Assembly: GCF_025698545.1 (NCBI RefSeq) | Contig: NC_068571.1 | Span: 51,617,733-51,681,732, forward strand | Source: Gossypium raimondii | Taxonomy: Eukaryota > Streptophyta > Magnoliopsida > Malvales > Malvaceae | Direction: 5' to 3' | Length of the DNA: 64,000 nt | In this document: piece after piece, positions 12,914 to 25,500 of the stretch | How positions within the stretch are numbered: the stretch's first letter is position 1 | Layout of the letters: each line of letters opens with the position of its first letter | Program-made: the position numbers and the translations under genes | The notes under the pieces: generated by a model | What the model saw: the letters and a program-made list of their open reading frames with translations, nothing else | Databases searched by the model: none | Told to the model about the DNA's origin: nothing

Positions 12914-14150
12914 TAGAGAAATGACAATATCATTATATATAATTATAATGCAATTAAAATTATTAATTTGATGCATTTACCTATTTAAATTTCTTTTTAC
13001 TCATAATTTAAACTAATTTTTCATTTTAATAATATAAAAATTAAATATTAAATTTGTTATTATCCCAATTAAAAGTGTTACTTAACAGAGTGACAAAAAA
13101 ATCTAAAACATTAATGATTAAATTGTAACTTTTTTAATAACCTATATCTTTATAACTTTTAAATGATTAAGTCAACTTTTTATCATTTGGAGAAACAAAG
13201 TTCAAATTTACCATTATTAATTTAAATTTGTATAAATTATAAAAGGACTAAAAAGAAATTTTCCATTTAGGGGTTGGGCCCTACCAGCTCTTATTCAACA
13301 ATCAACAACAACATTTTGAAGATTTTATTTTTCTAGATTTTTATGTAGAGAAATGACAATACCATTATAAATAATTATAATGCAATTAAAATTATTAATT
13401 TAATGTATTTACCTATTTAAATTTTTTTACTCGTAATTTAAATTAATTTTTTATTTTAATTTTGTACATATTCTAAATATAATATTATTATAAATTTCAA
13501 ATCATACATTTTTATATTTAATATATATTATTTTTAAACTTAAATACATAATTTCCATACCCTATGATAAAAATTTCATAGGAATTCCAATCGGAAATCC
13601 ACATAGTTTCTCAACAAAAAAAGAGTTACAATTTAAACATTAATAAATTTAGATTTTTTGTCACTATGTTAAGTAACACTTTTAATTGGTATAATAATAA
13701 ATTTAATTTTTACTTTTTACATTTTATTTTAATTTGATCCTGATCATATATAAAATTATTAAAACTCAAAATAATTTTAAAATAAAATTCTATATAAAAG
13801 ATCTAGAAAAATAAAATCTTCAAAATGTTGTTGTTGATTGTTGAATAGGAGCTGGTAGGGCTCAACCCACTAAATGGAAAATTTCTTTTTAGTCCCTTTA
13901 TAATTTATACAAATTTAAATTAATAATGGTAAATTTGAACTTTGTTTCTCCAAATGATAGAAAGTTGATTTAATTATTTAAAATTGTAAAGATATAGGTT
14001 ATTAAAAAATTATAATTTAATCATTAATGTTTTAGATTTTATTGTCACTTAAGTAACACCTTTTAATTGTATAATAACAAATTTAATATTTAATACTTAT
14101 ATATTTTATTTTAATTTGACCCCGATCATAAAAATGGTGAAAATGCATTT
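12914..14150. repeat. Large inverted repeat with nested copies
   Basis: An arm at about 13030-13345 is mirrored by 13799-14098: 'ggttgggccctaccagctc' on the left pairs with 'gagctggtagggctcaacc' on the right. The match is good along some 300 bases per arm. A direct repeat of the outer flank is also present ('gagaaatgacaatatcatta' near 12914 and 'gagaaatgacaataccatta' near 13348), and a third partial inverted copy occurs near 13640-13730. The structure suggests one palindromic element inserted into another. A transcript across it would form a long hairpin. Confidence 0.7.
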
Positions 14151-14689
14151 TACTATCATAAAACCTACAACTTAATTTTGCCCCTAAAATTAAATTTTGG
14201 CTTCGCCCTTGTTGTTGGAAAACTAACATGTATGGGAAATAAAGAAAATTATCATTCAATAGAATCCAATAACAAGTTAAAAACAAAATAAATAAATAAA
14301 AGTTAGATAATTACATGTTTCCTCAATGTTTCTTGAAACCAAATTAATAATATCTTTAAGTCAAATTTCAGGCCCTGAAGAACATCCATAATTGATATTA
14401 CAGAGACTTATAAAAGAGACTCGATGCCATTTTTTAGCCAAACATATAAAATATACCACAAATTTTTTTTCAAAACCAATTGTAAAAAGAAATTATATTT
14501 TGATTTTTTTCTTTTCTTATAACGAAAAAGTTATGTCACGAAATAGAAGAAGTAAAAACAGATAACCAAATATTTTCTATGTTTTTAAAGAAATTTAGAG
14601 GTTTAAAACAAGTTTCCCTAATTTCTCTCACATTATCTATTTTTAAATATTTGTATACATTTATTTAACTTTTAATTTTAAAATTTTCT

Positions 14690-14860
14690 ATATATTAGGG
14701 TCAAATTAATAGAAAGTATAAAAACTTAAAAAAGTGCCACTTAATAGTCGGGTAACAAAATGTTAGTGACCAAATTACAAATTTTTAATTAAATGACCAA
14801 AATGAAAATTTACCTATAATTCAGTGACTAATGGTGTAATTTTACCTAAAATAAAATCCA
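14690..14860. repeat. Short foldback repeat remnant
   Basis: Starts with 'tagggtcaaattaatagaaa' and ends with 'cagtgactaatggtgtaa' and 'ttttaccta'. The internal phrases 'gtgaccaaattacaa' and 'aaatgaccaaaatgaaaatt' match the style of the repeat at about 8980-9130 ('gggtaaattgtactaatagt'). It is probably another MITE family with two eroded copies. Confidence 0.35.
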
Positions 14861-16105
14861 TCTTTTCTAGTAATAGTATGAACTCTAATTTTAATTGAAA
14901 AAAATAGTAAATTGAATCATAAAAACATACTTTAATGAAATCATAAATCATATTCCTTTCTAATCACATAAAAATGTATGAGACGGCATAATAATTTAGT
15001 TCATCCTCAGAATTTCACAAAATTTAAAACATAATCATGTTAATTTGCGTATATAATCATCATATGGATTCATAGGTAATAAAATCCTTCCAAAACCTTC
15101 CCATTCTTATATTTCACTATATATTTGGATAATTACTTTATAAAACCAGATATAAAAATAAATAATTTAAAAAAGTTTTATCTCTAGTAACATCATTTAT
15201 TTATTAAAAACAATTCATTATATATTCAAATAAAATAATAAACATTACACTACCCGTGAGGAGCTCATATTATTAAAAGGAAAAGCCATAAACACTGAAA
15301 AGTCTAATCTTCATGTACTATATAAAACGGGCATGAAAATATTTTAGTTTTAAAAAAATAAGGTTTAACAAATGCTTTTAAGTTTAGTTTCACGAGTTAA
15401 TTTAGTGAAAATTACATAAAAATCATTTAAAAAATATTGGTGCCTAATTAAATTTTTTTAAAAAAATAAAGGTATATTTTTTAAAATGGGGAAGGTCACC
15501 ACCATTCACCACAAAAAAATAACGATCCACTCAAAAAATAAAAATAATAATAAGGAGCTCATGTGATAACCTGATAGTTAAGGGTGTTCACCGCTTTAGG
15601 TGTGGCCTAAGTTTGAGTTGCGTTGGTTGTTTGGGCATACATTAATTAATTTTACTTATAGGAATGAAGCACATTTTGTGGTCAGCTATTTATCTCTTTG
15701 GAGAATATCCGCAATGAAGGGATTAGTCACTGTTACTGATAGTAGATACCCTGATTATGACAAAAAATAATAATTTTAAAAAATTATTGGACATTTATAT
15801 AGAGATTTTTAGTTCTTCTGTTAGAATTACCTAACAACGTCAATTTAAATGGCTTAATTTATTAATAATAATTTTTTAGTGATGTAATTTTATCAATTAA
15901 AAATTTGTAACTTACATAAAAGTTAAAAATTTAATGGTTTAATTCGATGAAATTAAAGATTTGTAACTTATATGAATAAATGTAAATTACCCTAAAATCA
16001 CCAATAATTTAAAAATTTTATATGTAAATTTACCCTTTTTTATGAATTAAGTATGAGGCATAAGGATTTTTATCACCCACGGTATTGTGAGATTGAAATA
16101 ATTAA

Positions 16106-16418
16106 GGTTAAAATGTGCCTATAAACTTTTCAAAAATTAAGAATTTAATCCTTTTACGTTTTAATTTTTAAAAATTAGGTCAAACTGTTAATCTTGTTGA
16201 TTCTTTGTTTTTTGTTTTTTGTAAAACTTGTTGTTGTAACATTTTGAAATAACAAAAAAAGAACCTACATATTTGGTAGCTATGTAATCAGAAAAGATGT
16301 TTGTAATTAACTTGAATTTTGAAATTTAAAAAGTAGATGGATGAATTCTTGGAAATACAAGTATAGAGATTAAATTCTAATATTCAAAAAGTACAAGGAC
16401 TATAGGCATATTTTAACC
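16106..16418. mobile_element. Foldback MITE, family B (complete)
   Basis: Opens 'ggttaaaatgtgcctata' and closes 'tataggcatattttaacc', an inverted terminal repeat of about 18 bases. The interior contains 'gtaacattttgaaataac' and 'tttggtagctatgtaatc', shared with the copies at 17560, 32330 and 33650. About 313 bp and non-coding. Confidence 0.75.
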
Positions 16419-16650
16419 AAGTTTGAATAATTATGTTATTAATCCTATATAAGGATGATAAACATTAATGTTGATCAAATGCTTAAAAACATAATAATCA
16501 TTGTAGTGCATATGGTTATTAACTTTTGACCAATCTGATGATAAAAGTAAAAAGTAAAAATGTAAAATAAATGTGGTTTATGTTATTTAATGTTTTTCAT
16601 TGCATGAGCAAAATTATTGGATTTGGAGGGCAGTGTATGTAGGCTTGTAA

Positions 16651-17347
16651 TAGACCTGTTCATGGGCCGGGCGGCCCGGTCCGACGGCCTGGCCGAAATA
16701 TGGGAGGGTTTGGGTAAAAATATTGGCCCGAAATATGGGCTTGGGTAAAATTTTAGGCCCGTTTAAAAAATGGGTCGGGCCTCGGGCAAGATTTTTTTGG
16801 GCCGGGCCGAAAAATATTAAATATATATTTTATTATTTTTAAAATATAATAGTTTTTTATTTTAAGTTTATTTACTTTCATTTCCTTAATTAGTGTTACA
16901 AAATAATAATAATAAAACATAAAGTTCGTTTTACTAATCAAATGTTAGATTTTGTTACAACAATTAATACAATTAATACAATTAATAATTTGATAAATTT
17001 ACTAATCAAATGTTAGATTTTATTACAACAATTAATACAATTAATACAATTAATAATTTGATAAATTTACTAATCAAATGTTAGATTTTATTACAACAAT
17101 TAATACAATTAACAATTAATAATTTGATAATTTTACTAACAATTAATTTTAATAACAATTAGTTTTAATTTTATTAAAAAATAATTTTAATTTTAATTAA
17201 AAACGGGCCGGGCCGGGCTCGGGCCCCATATTTTTTTCTTCGGGCCGGGCCTGGGTAAAATCTCAGGCCCATATTTCGGCCCGGGCCTAGTAAACGGGCT
17301 GAAATTTTTTTGTGGGCCCGGCCCGAATCGGCCCATGGACAGGTCTA
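16651..17347. mobile_element. hAT-type MITE with 8-bp target duplication
   Basis: The element begins TAGACCTGTTCATGGGCC and ends with its complement bearing one change (GGCCCATGGACAGGTCTA). It is flanked by the direct repeat GCTTGTAA at 16643-16650 and 17348-17355. An 8-bp target duplication is the hallmark of hAT transposons. The outer 150 bases of each side are GC-rich and strongly palindromic (repeated GGGCC/GGCCC). The middle is AT-rich and contains a 68-bp tandem repeat. No transposase is encoded, so it is non-autonomous. Good flank preservation suggests a comparatively recent insertion. Confidence 0.88.
16931..17134. repeat. 68-bp tandem repeat, three copies
   Basis: Units start at 16931, 16999 and 17067 with 'ttactaatcaaatgttagat', and each contains 'acaattaatacaattaat'. 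The copies are nearly identical. The array forms the AT-rich core of the hAT-type MITE. Confidence 0.9.
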
Positions 17348-17559
17348 GCTTGTAACAATGAACCTTAATTCTGCTGATGAAATTTTAATGCAAACAGATA
17401 ATCCACTTATTTATTACTAGAATATGTTAGATGAAAATATATAAATATTTTTACATATAATTTTTATTTAAAATAACTAATATTTAAAGAAATAAAAGGT
17501 TACATAATTTTTTATTTACTAGAATTTTCAGTTATTTAAATAATATTTTATTTTGAAGA

Positions 17560-17860
17560 ATTTAATTCATTCAACTTTTCAAATTTTAAAATTTAAGTAA
17601 AATAATTAATACTATTAAACTCGCTAATGTAACATTTTGATATGAAAAAATCATTTGGTAGCCATATAACGAAAAAGAAAAAACCAATGATATTGCAATG
17701 AACTTGAATTTAACATATGACTTTTAATAATGTTAACAATTAGACCTACATTTTAAATAAAAAAAGTGACTAAATTCTCTAAAAATGGTAAGAGAACTAA
17801 ATTCCAAATGTATGAAGAGTACAAGGACATTGAGTATATTTTAACCTTCTTTTAATTGAA
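17560..17860. mobile_element. Foldback MITE, family B
   Basis: Contains 'gtaacattttgatatgaa', 'tttggtagccatataac' and 'gagaactaaattccaaat', and ends 'gacattgagtatattttaac' plus 'c'. The right half is well kept; the left terminus is eroded. Confidence 0.6.
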
Positions 17861-18377
17861 AGATTAAGGAGGCGTTTGAATAAAATTTTTAGAATGTGAT
17901 TGATGGGGATGTTTTTGCAGAAAAAGTTACTTTACAATATTTGATATACATTAAAAGTATTGATTAAAATATCGGAAAGTTACTTTACAAAATTACTCTT
18001 ATAAAATAAAAGATAATATTCATGAATTTTAAGGAGGTTGAGTTTATGAGGAGAGAGAATTAAGTATATTGTTTTTGAAGATGAATATACATTGATGTTT
18101 CCTCAACACATCCTTGTAATTGCTATTAACAATGATAAAAAAAAAAAAATCTACTATACCTGATATTGTTCAAGCAACAACTCTAGCTCAAGACAATATC
18201 GTTAAACTTTCCAATCAAGTACTAGAATTTATTCCAAAAGAATAAACTTTACGATCTCAATAACTAATTTCGTTAAGAAGATCCATGGGAGAAAGGAAAA
18301 GTGCAATACCATAGATTTATGTTGTATTTTTCCAAGAATATGAAGTTGACATTAGAGTGATGAAAGATGATCCGATT

Positions 18378-19182
18378 TGTAACGCCTCGAAATTTCAATA
18401 TTAGATTTATAAATTCGATAACATTTTCGAATAAGTTACATCATTTATTCATCAATATTGGTCAAATAAATTATTCTTAGAATTTCAAATTAAAGAATAA
18501 AATTTAGATTTTTAGTATTTTTATGGATTACATCATATTTGAATATTTAGCTTAAATTCGTGACTGAATTGAATTTAAACTTTATTTTAAGGATTAAATT
18601 GAAGTTAACCTTTCCTTTTTTCTCTTAGTTGATCACACCAATTTCTCTTTGCCACCAATTAGTTTCGAGTTGTCGTTGCTATTCTTGATCCATTATTGCT
18701 TCCATTTGATGCTATAATTTCGCCCACAAAGCTGTTGTCATCTTCTTCCACCTATTGCTTTATTAAATTGTTGCCCGATTCTTCAATTCCATTGTCGACC
18801 AATATCCCTTAAAAGCTGATACCTCCATCATCCCATATTTTGTTACCTTCTTCCTTGGTGTCTCCTCGTAGCCAATTTTTGCTTCAATTGTGCCACTTCT
18901 CATCCTTGCTCTATCTTGTCAAATTCCTTGAGTCTTGCTACTTCAATTAATAGATGTGGTTTGCTTCAATGTTGTTGCCCATTGCTTCAATTTCATTGCT
19001 GCTAGGTGTTGGATTATCCCTTAATTAACTACTACGCAATACATGTTAGTTCACTAGTTTATGCCTTTATTAAATGGACATGGCTATTAATTGTATTTGG
19101 TGGAGTTAAAAGATTTAGAATTCATTTAGTTTAAATTTATGTAGGCTTGATTTAACTTTAAAGATGACTTATTGTATTGATA

Positions 19183-19225
<43 letters not shown>

Positions 19226-20132
19226 GGTTGCTAAGTCATGTTATGCTGTGAAGTTGATAATAATTTTATGTTTTTAATTTTTGTTTAATATATAATTCTA
19301 ATTTGATGTTTTTAGTTTTACTTACAAGGATACCGATTGAATTTGATTTATAATTATTTAAGTTAGGATTAAGATTAAATTAATATTATTTTACATATAG
19401 AATTAGATTAATTTGTCTTGTAATAATTAAAAATTGTTTAAGATTAATTGTCATGGAGTTGATAACTTAGATTTAGTCTTAATAAATTCGTGTGTTTTCC
19501 TATATATAGAAGCGAAAGAGATAAGTAAAGTATCGAAAGTAAAGCACGTTATTTTTTGAGAACTTTGGTTGAATCGATTTGGAGCTTTGTTATGCTACCT
19601 TTCAATGTGGGCCATGGGGACATTTTCTTTTGAAAACGTTGGTTGTATTGGTTGGAGCATTCTTAGTATTATATCTTGGTTGTGTGAGTTGAAAATGTAT
19701 GTATAGTAATATACTTATGTACATATTTAATTGTGTTGGGTGGAATTTTCAAGTGTCTGAGTCTCGTTTCACTAACGTTATGAAGAGCCAAAAAAGAAGA
19801 AAAATATTTAAAATGTTAATAAAGATGAGATTTGTATAACCATATCTAATTTGGAAAAAAAAAAACTTACAAGATTATGAATTAGATTTAATAATGTTTA
19901 ATACCCCATTGTTTATGAATTTCTATATGGTTTTGTATAAATTGACATTGCCTGTCATCTAAGTCTTTAGAATTGTTTTTATGTTACTTTTTTTTATATT
20001 CATATTTGTCCAATGGAATCCCTCAAATAATTCTCATTTGGACTTATTAAGCATACTCATGGATTATTGTTTTTGCTCGTAGATATCAACTCATTGGGAG
20101 TCTTGAAGCTCTACTCAGCCTAGGACATCACA
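18378..20132 (+). mobile_element. Possible solo LTR
   Basis: Begins TGTAACGCCTCGAAATTT, like the TGTAACRCCYC opening of many plant Gypsy LTRs. A matching-style end, 'cagcctaggacatcaca', occurs about 1.75 kb later. I see no internal gag/pol, and the 5-bp flanks I would expect to be identical are not, so boundaries are tentative. A (TA)n microsatellite at 19189-19221 lies inside. Confidence 0.35.
19189..19221. repeat. (TA)n microsatellite
   Basis: About 33 bases of alternating A and T, uninterrupted. Confidence 0.9.
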
Positions 20133-21216
20133 CTATCATCAATACTTTCAAGAGTATGATAGTAGCTATCATCTACACTTAGGATGTCTACATACATAAA
20201 TATGCTAGTTTCATATGTATCATGGTACTTGGTATATTTGTCCATGCTTGGACGAGTTGAAGGTTATTTTGATATCACAATCAAGAGATGTTTATAAATA
20301 TCTTTTGTGAAGGGATTATGTATGTTTATGGTTGTTCTTTTAAGTATGTTTGAGTTTATTGAGGTTTCAAAGATAGATAATGAAGAAATGTATGTTGGGA
20401 TTAATACAAATTATAAGTTTGGTTATTTAATTAATACAAATTAAAAGTTTATTTGCCTAAAAAATTGTGTATTAATTTTGTTTAAGTTTGAATTGTTTTT
20501 ACTTACAACAATAAATAGATTATTTTTAAGGTCAGTACCAAATTGAAACTTTTAACGCGAAATAAAATTTTATTTACCATAAAATATTAATTTAACAAAA
20601 TTAATTTATGAAGTTATACTTTCAACTATAAATTAAATAATAATTCCAATTAATATAATAAATGTTTTTATTAGTTAAAATATATATATTATAAGTTATA
20701 GATGGAAAAACAAATATTTTATTAAAGAATTTATGAATAACCTATATATTAGTGAAAAAATACATTTCATCAAGTTTTTCGGAAAGTGATAAAAATAAGA
20801 ATTAGGACCAAAACGATAAATGCGTAAACATTAAAGATTAAATTACCATTATACTAAAAATAATACATATATGGTAAATTTTTTACTTTAACGTTAAAAT
20901 TGACTCATGAATTAAACCTCAATTCTCTTATTATGTTTTCTTTCGTCACGTGTTTTGGCCCCTAACTTCTAATTCTGTTAAAAATAATCATTGTAACACA
21001 TCAGGACAATAAAATCGCAACACATGAATTTTTTAGTTAAATTTAATATAATTTTTAATTTTCTTCTTCTTCTTCCTCTCTTCCTTCTCATAAGGACCTT
21101 TTCTTTTTCTTTTCCTTCCTCATCTCACCATAAATATGAGAGATAACGCGCTTCAGCGCACTCGAACCCACATCCTCCTACATTAATAATAATGCCGATG
21201 TCAATTGAGTTAAGAG

Positions 21217-21441
21217 TCAATTGGCTGCACTGTTTAACTTATACAACAAAGACTCCATTGCAGAAGTCTTACTAAACTTGTCTTGCTTGTCAGCATCTCC
21301 CCATGAATTGCCAGCTATAAGAACCTCATTTGGGTTGCTGGGGAGAGGGTGAGAGGCAGAAGAACAAGAATTCACGATTTCATTTGGACAAAGTGCCACA
21401 TAGATTCTTCTAAAGGAGTTGCAGTTCAGGGGCCAAAACAC
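21217..21441 (-). other. Orphan 74-codon ORF, possible gene fragment
   Basis: An open frame on the minus strand whose composition is more protein-like than its AT-rich surroundings (Cys, Trp, Asn and Ser rich, for example SFRRIYVALCPNEIV). It has no recognised domain, no clear splice context and no neighbours of the same frame. The bases before it (21130-21215) resemble a repeat also seen near 30040-30130 ('cccacatcctc'). It may be an exon piece carried by a repeat. I cannot name it. Confidence 0.2.
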
Positions 21442-21819
21442 ATAAAGAATGAAACCTTAGGGACTAATTACAACAAAAAGAAAAAGACCAATTTGAGAAC
21501 CAGACTATAATTCAACGATAGTTTTACTATTAAAGCCTCCATTTTTTATCTCACAAAATATAATTTTAAAAAATACCATCATTATATCAAGTATAAATTA
21601 TTAAAATTTATTTATTTTATATAATAATTACACATAATTCATTCAGTAATACATATTTTCTCTGTAAATTTTTTCTTTTTCGGATTTTACAATGATCTCT
21701 AACCATCATGTGTTTTTTCTAATAAAGTTTGTCGAACGGTGTCGTTTAACACGTAACGGAAAGAAAGGCTGCCCTACCAGAAAAGAGGGAAAAGAAATGT
21801 CAAATTGATAAAAAGTCCC

Positions 21820-22070
21820 TGTATGATATATTTTAGTAGATTTAGTCCCTCTATTATAATTTAATACTTCTATTTTTATTTTCAGTTTTAATATTAAATT
21901 TATTCAATTAATTTAGCTAAATAATTTTATTAAACTGTGATATGTTTATAAAAAATCCATTTCAATTTATTTGATGTAATGAACAGGAAAAATATTTCAA
22001 AAAAAAATAGAGACATTAAATCCAATAAAAACATATAATACAAGGACCTTTTATAGATTTTAGCCAAAAG
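21820..22070. repeat. Eroded family B-like foldback
   Basis: 'tatattttagtagatttagt' on the left and 'acaaggaccttttatagatt' with 'ttagcc' on the right resemble the termini of family B with many changes. It lies about 500 bases upstream of the SLOMO-like start codon. Confidence 0.35.
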
Positions 22071-22571
22071 AAAATGAAAGAAAGAAACAAAGAAAATGAA
22101 AAAAGTAGTGATTTTTTTCCTTCCCTCAATAAAAGCACGAATTCCCTCGGATTATTTTCAACCCATCAGCGCCGGTCTATTTTTATTTTTATTTTTATTT
22201 TTTCAAGCTTCGCTCAAAAAAAAAAAAGTTCCTTTCTTTAACAACTATGAGCTCTTAAGATCCGATCAGATCCGGTCATGTCCCTCCCTCTCTACCTCTA
22301 AAACTTTCAATTTCTCTCGGTATATTTGTTTATTTGTATGTATCGATCGATTGTTCTTTCAATTGATGAAAAAGATTGAAGTTTCAAGCCGATTTTTCCC
22401 CCTTAGGGTTCCTCAAAGGCCGGAGCTTTTCTTTTGTTTTCTTTAAAATTTAGGGTTATTTTTTTCGTGTTCTTGGGGGGGATGGAATGTGGAGGATCGT
22501 GAGCTAGGTTTTCATATATATTTTTTTTCTTGTTGTTTTGGTGAGGGGTTTGGTTTTTGACCTCCGGGTGT

Positions 22572-25500
22572 ATGAGGATTTGGTGCTGCCTATGGTTTAT
22601 CGACGACGAAGAGGAAGGTAATCGACCGGGAGGAAACATGAAGGAAGGTTTTTTAGCAAATGTCGACGGTTTTGAGGGGAATATCGTGAATGGCGACGAC
22701 GACGACGAGCGCGAGGAACGAGAAGAAGGGGAAGAGGAAGAAGCCCCTGTCTCCGCCGCGGCGGCGGCTCAATTTTCCTTAACCCTAAACATGCGAAGAC
22801 AAGGGGAAGAAAGGTCGTTGTTGTTTGAAGAAATGGTCTCCACCATGAGATGCGATGGGAGCTGGGACGATGCTACGTGGCGCCCTTTGAACTGGTGCTC
22901 GCGTGTTTCCGAAGGTGAGACTAGCGCCTCCGCTTCTACTGCCGTTGAAGATTGTGACAACCACGATTCGTACCATAAGCGAGCCAAAGTGTACTCCGGT
23001 TTTCAGTGAGTCAACTTGAAAGCTACACAAATTTAATAAATAAATTCTAGAATTCTTTTGTCATACTTATTCTGCAACGTTTTGACTGCAGTGAGAACAC
23101 GTCTTGCCCTTCGACAGGCAGAGATTATAACATTAGCCAAGGCTCTTCGAATTCATCTAATAATGGGTTATTTGATCATAATTTCATTTTGAATGATGGG
23201 AGCGATGGGCATCCTTTTGATGGAAATGGTGGGATAGATGAGAAACATGAGGGTGGTTTGAGGGCGGAAGATTTCGAAATACGAATGGATCTGACAGATG
23301 ATTTATTGCATATGGTAGATAGCTTGAACTATTTCGTTTCTATTCTAGTTGCTATAATTTTTCACATTGTTCCACTGTGTTGAACCTTGTCTTTTGTTTT
23401 CCTTTTTTCAGGTGTTCTCATTCTTGGACCATTGTAATCTTTGTCGTGCTGCCATGGTTTGTAGGCAGTGGCGAGCAGCTAGTGCTCATGAGGATTTCTG
23501 GAGGTGTTTGAATTTTGAAAACAGGAATATATCTCTTGAACAATGTGAGTCCTGTATATGCTTAATATCTCTGCGTAGTTCTTCATTTGGTTGAAAAAGA
23601 GAACTCCAAAAAGATAATAGAAATTAGCTGTCAAAATGAGAAAGATAGTCTAAATGGCTTAGGATGTTAATGAAAAGGATTAAGCAAGCATGCAACTATA
23701 TAGAAGCAGTCCTTTTATCTTTATATATGTTGAGATTGCCTTCTACAATGCTGGTTCCTAGGCAAGAAGATACATGCATGTAATCATTTTTGTAAGGCAA
23801 TTGTCCATTGTTAGTAATATAGTTGGATTCATAACTGCTATAACTTTGCATTTTGTTTCTCAGTTGAGGACATGTGTCAACGGTATCCAAATGCTACTGA
23901 AGTGAATCTCAGTGGCACTCCTAATATGCACCTGCTTGTTATGAGAGCTGTCTCATCTTTACGGTAATATTTTCTCATCATATTTATTTTATTCTTCTAA
24001 CCAAATGAATATGTTGAGCTTGCTGTTATTCATGTGAGTGTTCTGGATGGTAGAAATATCGAGGCTTTAACATTGGGAAGAGGGCCACTAGGAGATGTTT
24101 TTTTCCATGCGTTGGTAGAGTGTAGTATGTTACGGAGTTTGGATGTGAATGATGCTATTCTTGGCAATGGTGTTCAAGAAATACCTATTAACCATGATCG
24201 ATTGTGTGATCTGAAAGTAACAAAATGCCGTGTGATGCGAATATCTATCAGGTTCAAAAGCTTCATTTGAATATTAACTTTTATCTTAGCGTCAATGTGC
24301 TTATCCTTATGCTAAAGTCTGAAACTTTTGCAGGTGCCCACAACTAAAAAGTTTGTCTTTGAAACGTAGTAATATGGCACAGGTGGCCCTGAATTGCCCT
24401 CTTTTAAATCTGCTTGACATAAGCGCATGCCACAAACTTACAGATGCAGCTATTCGTTCGGCAGTGACTTCTTGCCCCCAGTTAGAATCTTTAGACATGT
24501 CAAATTGTTCTTGTGTTAGTGATGAAACATTGCGTGAGATAGCTCACAGTTGCGCTAATCTCCATGTATTGAATTCTTCCTATTGTCCTAACATATCACT
24601 CGAGGTTGGTTTCTTGCCAATGATTAATTTAGTTCTAATGAGGTCTACTCTTTTGGTTAAGGTGTATTTTGATGCGTTTGCTTTTTTCTTTGTTGAAGTC
24701 TGTAAGACTGCCAATGTTAACAGTTCTTAAGCTTGACAACTGCGAGGGTATCACATCAGCCTCAATGGCAGCAATAGCTCATAGTTATATGTTGGAGGTT
24801 TGAGTTTTTTTTCCCTTGTATAGATTGCTATTACCTGGATATTTGAGGTCTTGCTAAAAACTTTAGCTGAACATGCTGATTCTGTTGCCTGTTGCAGGAG
24901 TTGGAGCTTGATAATTGCCACATGTTAACGTCAGTGTCACTGGATCTTCCTCGTTTGCAGAAAATTCGATTGGTTCACTGTCGAAAGTATACTGTTATTT
25001 CATTTTATTCCCCCCTTTTTCTTGCCAAACCCGAAAGGATCTCCTCGACTCTTGCTTTTGGATGGATTATTTGCTTTTTTTTTGTGCCTCTTCTCTTTTT
25101 GGGGTTTATAATGATTTATAATTTTGCCCATGCAGATTTGCTGACTTGAATGTAAAATGTTCCATGCTATCATCTGTAATGGTGTCCAATTGCACTGCTC
25201 TCCATCGCATTAGCATCAGTTCAAATTCACTTCAAGTATGTTTTTTTGATGATTTGGTCTGTTGTTGCTGTCTTGGTTGGTGATAAAAAATTGATTTTGT
25301 GCTGTTGATTTTATTAAAATGCAGAAACTAGCATTGCAGAAGCAGGAGAATTTGACGATGTTGGCACTGCAATGTCAATGTTTGCAAGAAGTTGACCTTA
25401 CAGATTGTGCATCTTTGACAAATTCCATATGTAATGTATTTAGTGATGGGGGTGGTTGCCCTATGCTAAAATCATTGGTTCTGGATAACTGCGAGGTTTG

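Larger units (their letters stand above)
4298..22571. other. 18-kb gene-poor, repeat-filled interval
   Basis: Between the divergent trihelix and SLOMO-like genes I find no complete gene. The bases next to each start codon should hold the two promoters; a pyrimidine-rich leader precedes the SLOMO ATG from about 22200. The rest is a mosaic of short palindromic elements, direct repeats, tRNA-like modules and a candidate solo LTR, listed separately. Between the listed repeats the DNA is plain AT-rich sequence with nothing I can name. Confidence 0.6.

Noticed and set aside
16931-17134. Regularly spaced repeats that might suggest a CRISPR array
   Set aside because: The units are contiguous tandem repeats without unique spacers, inside a plant MITE.
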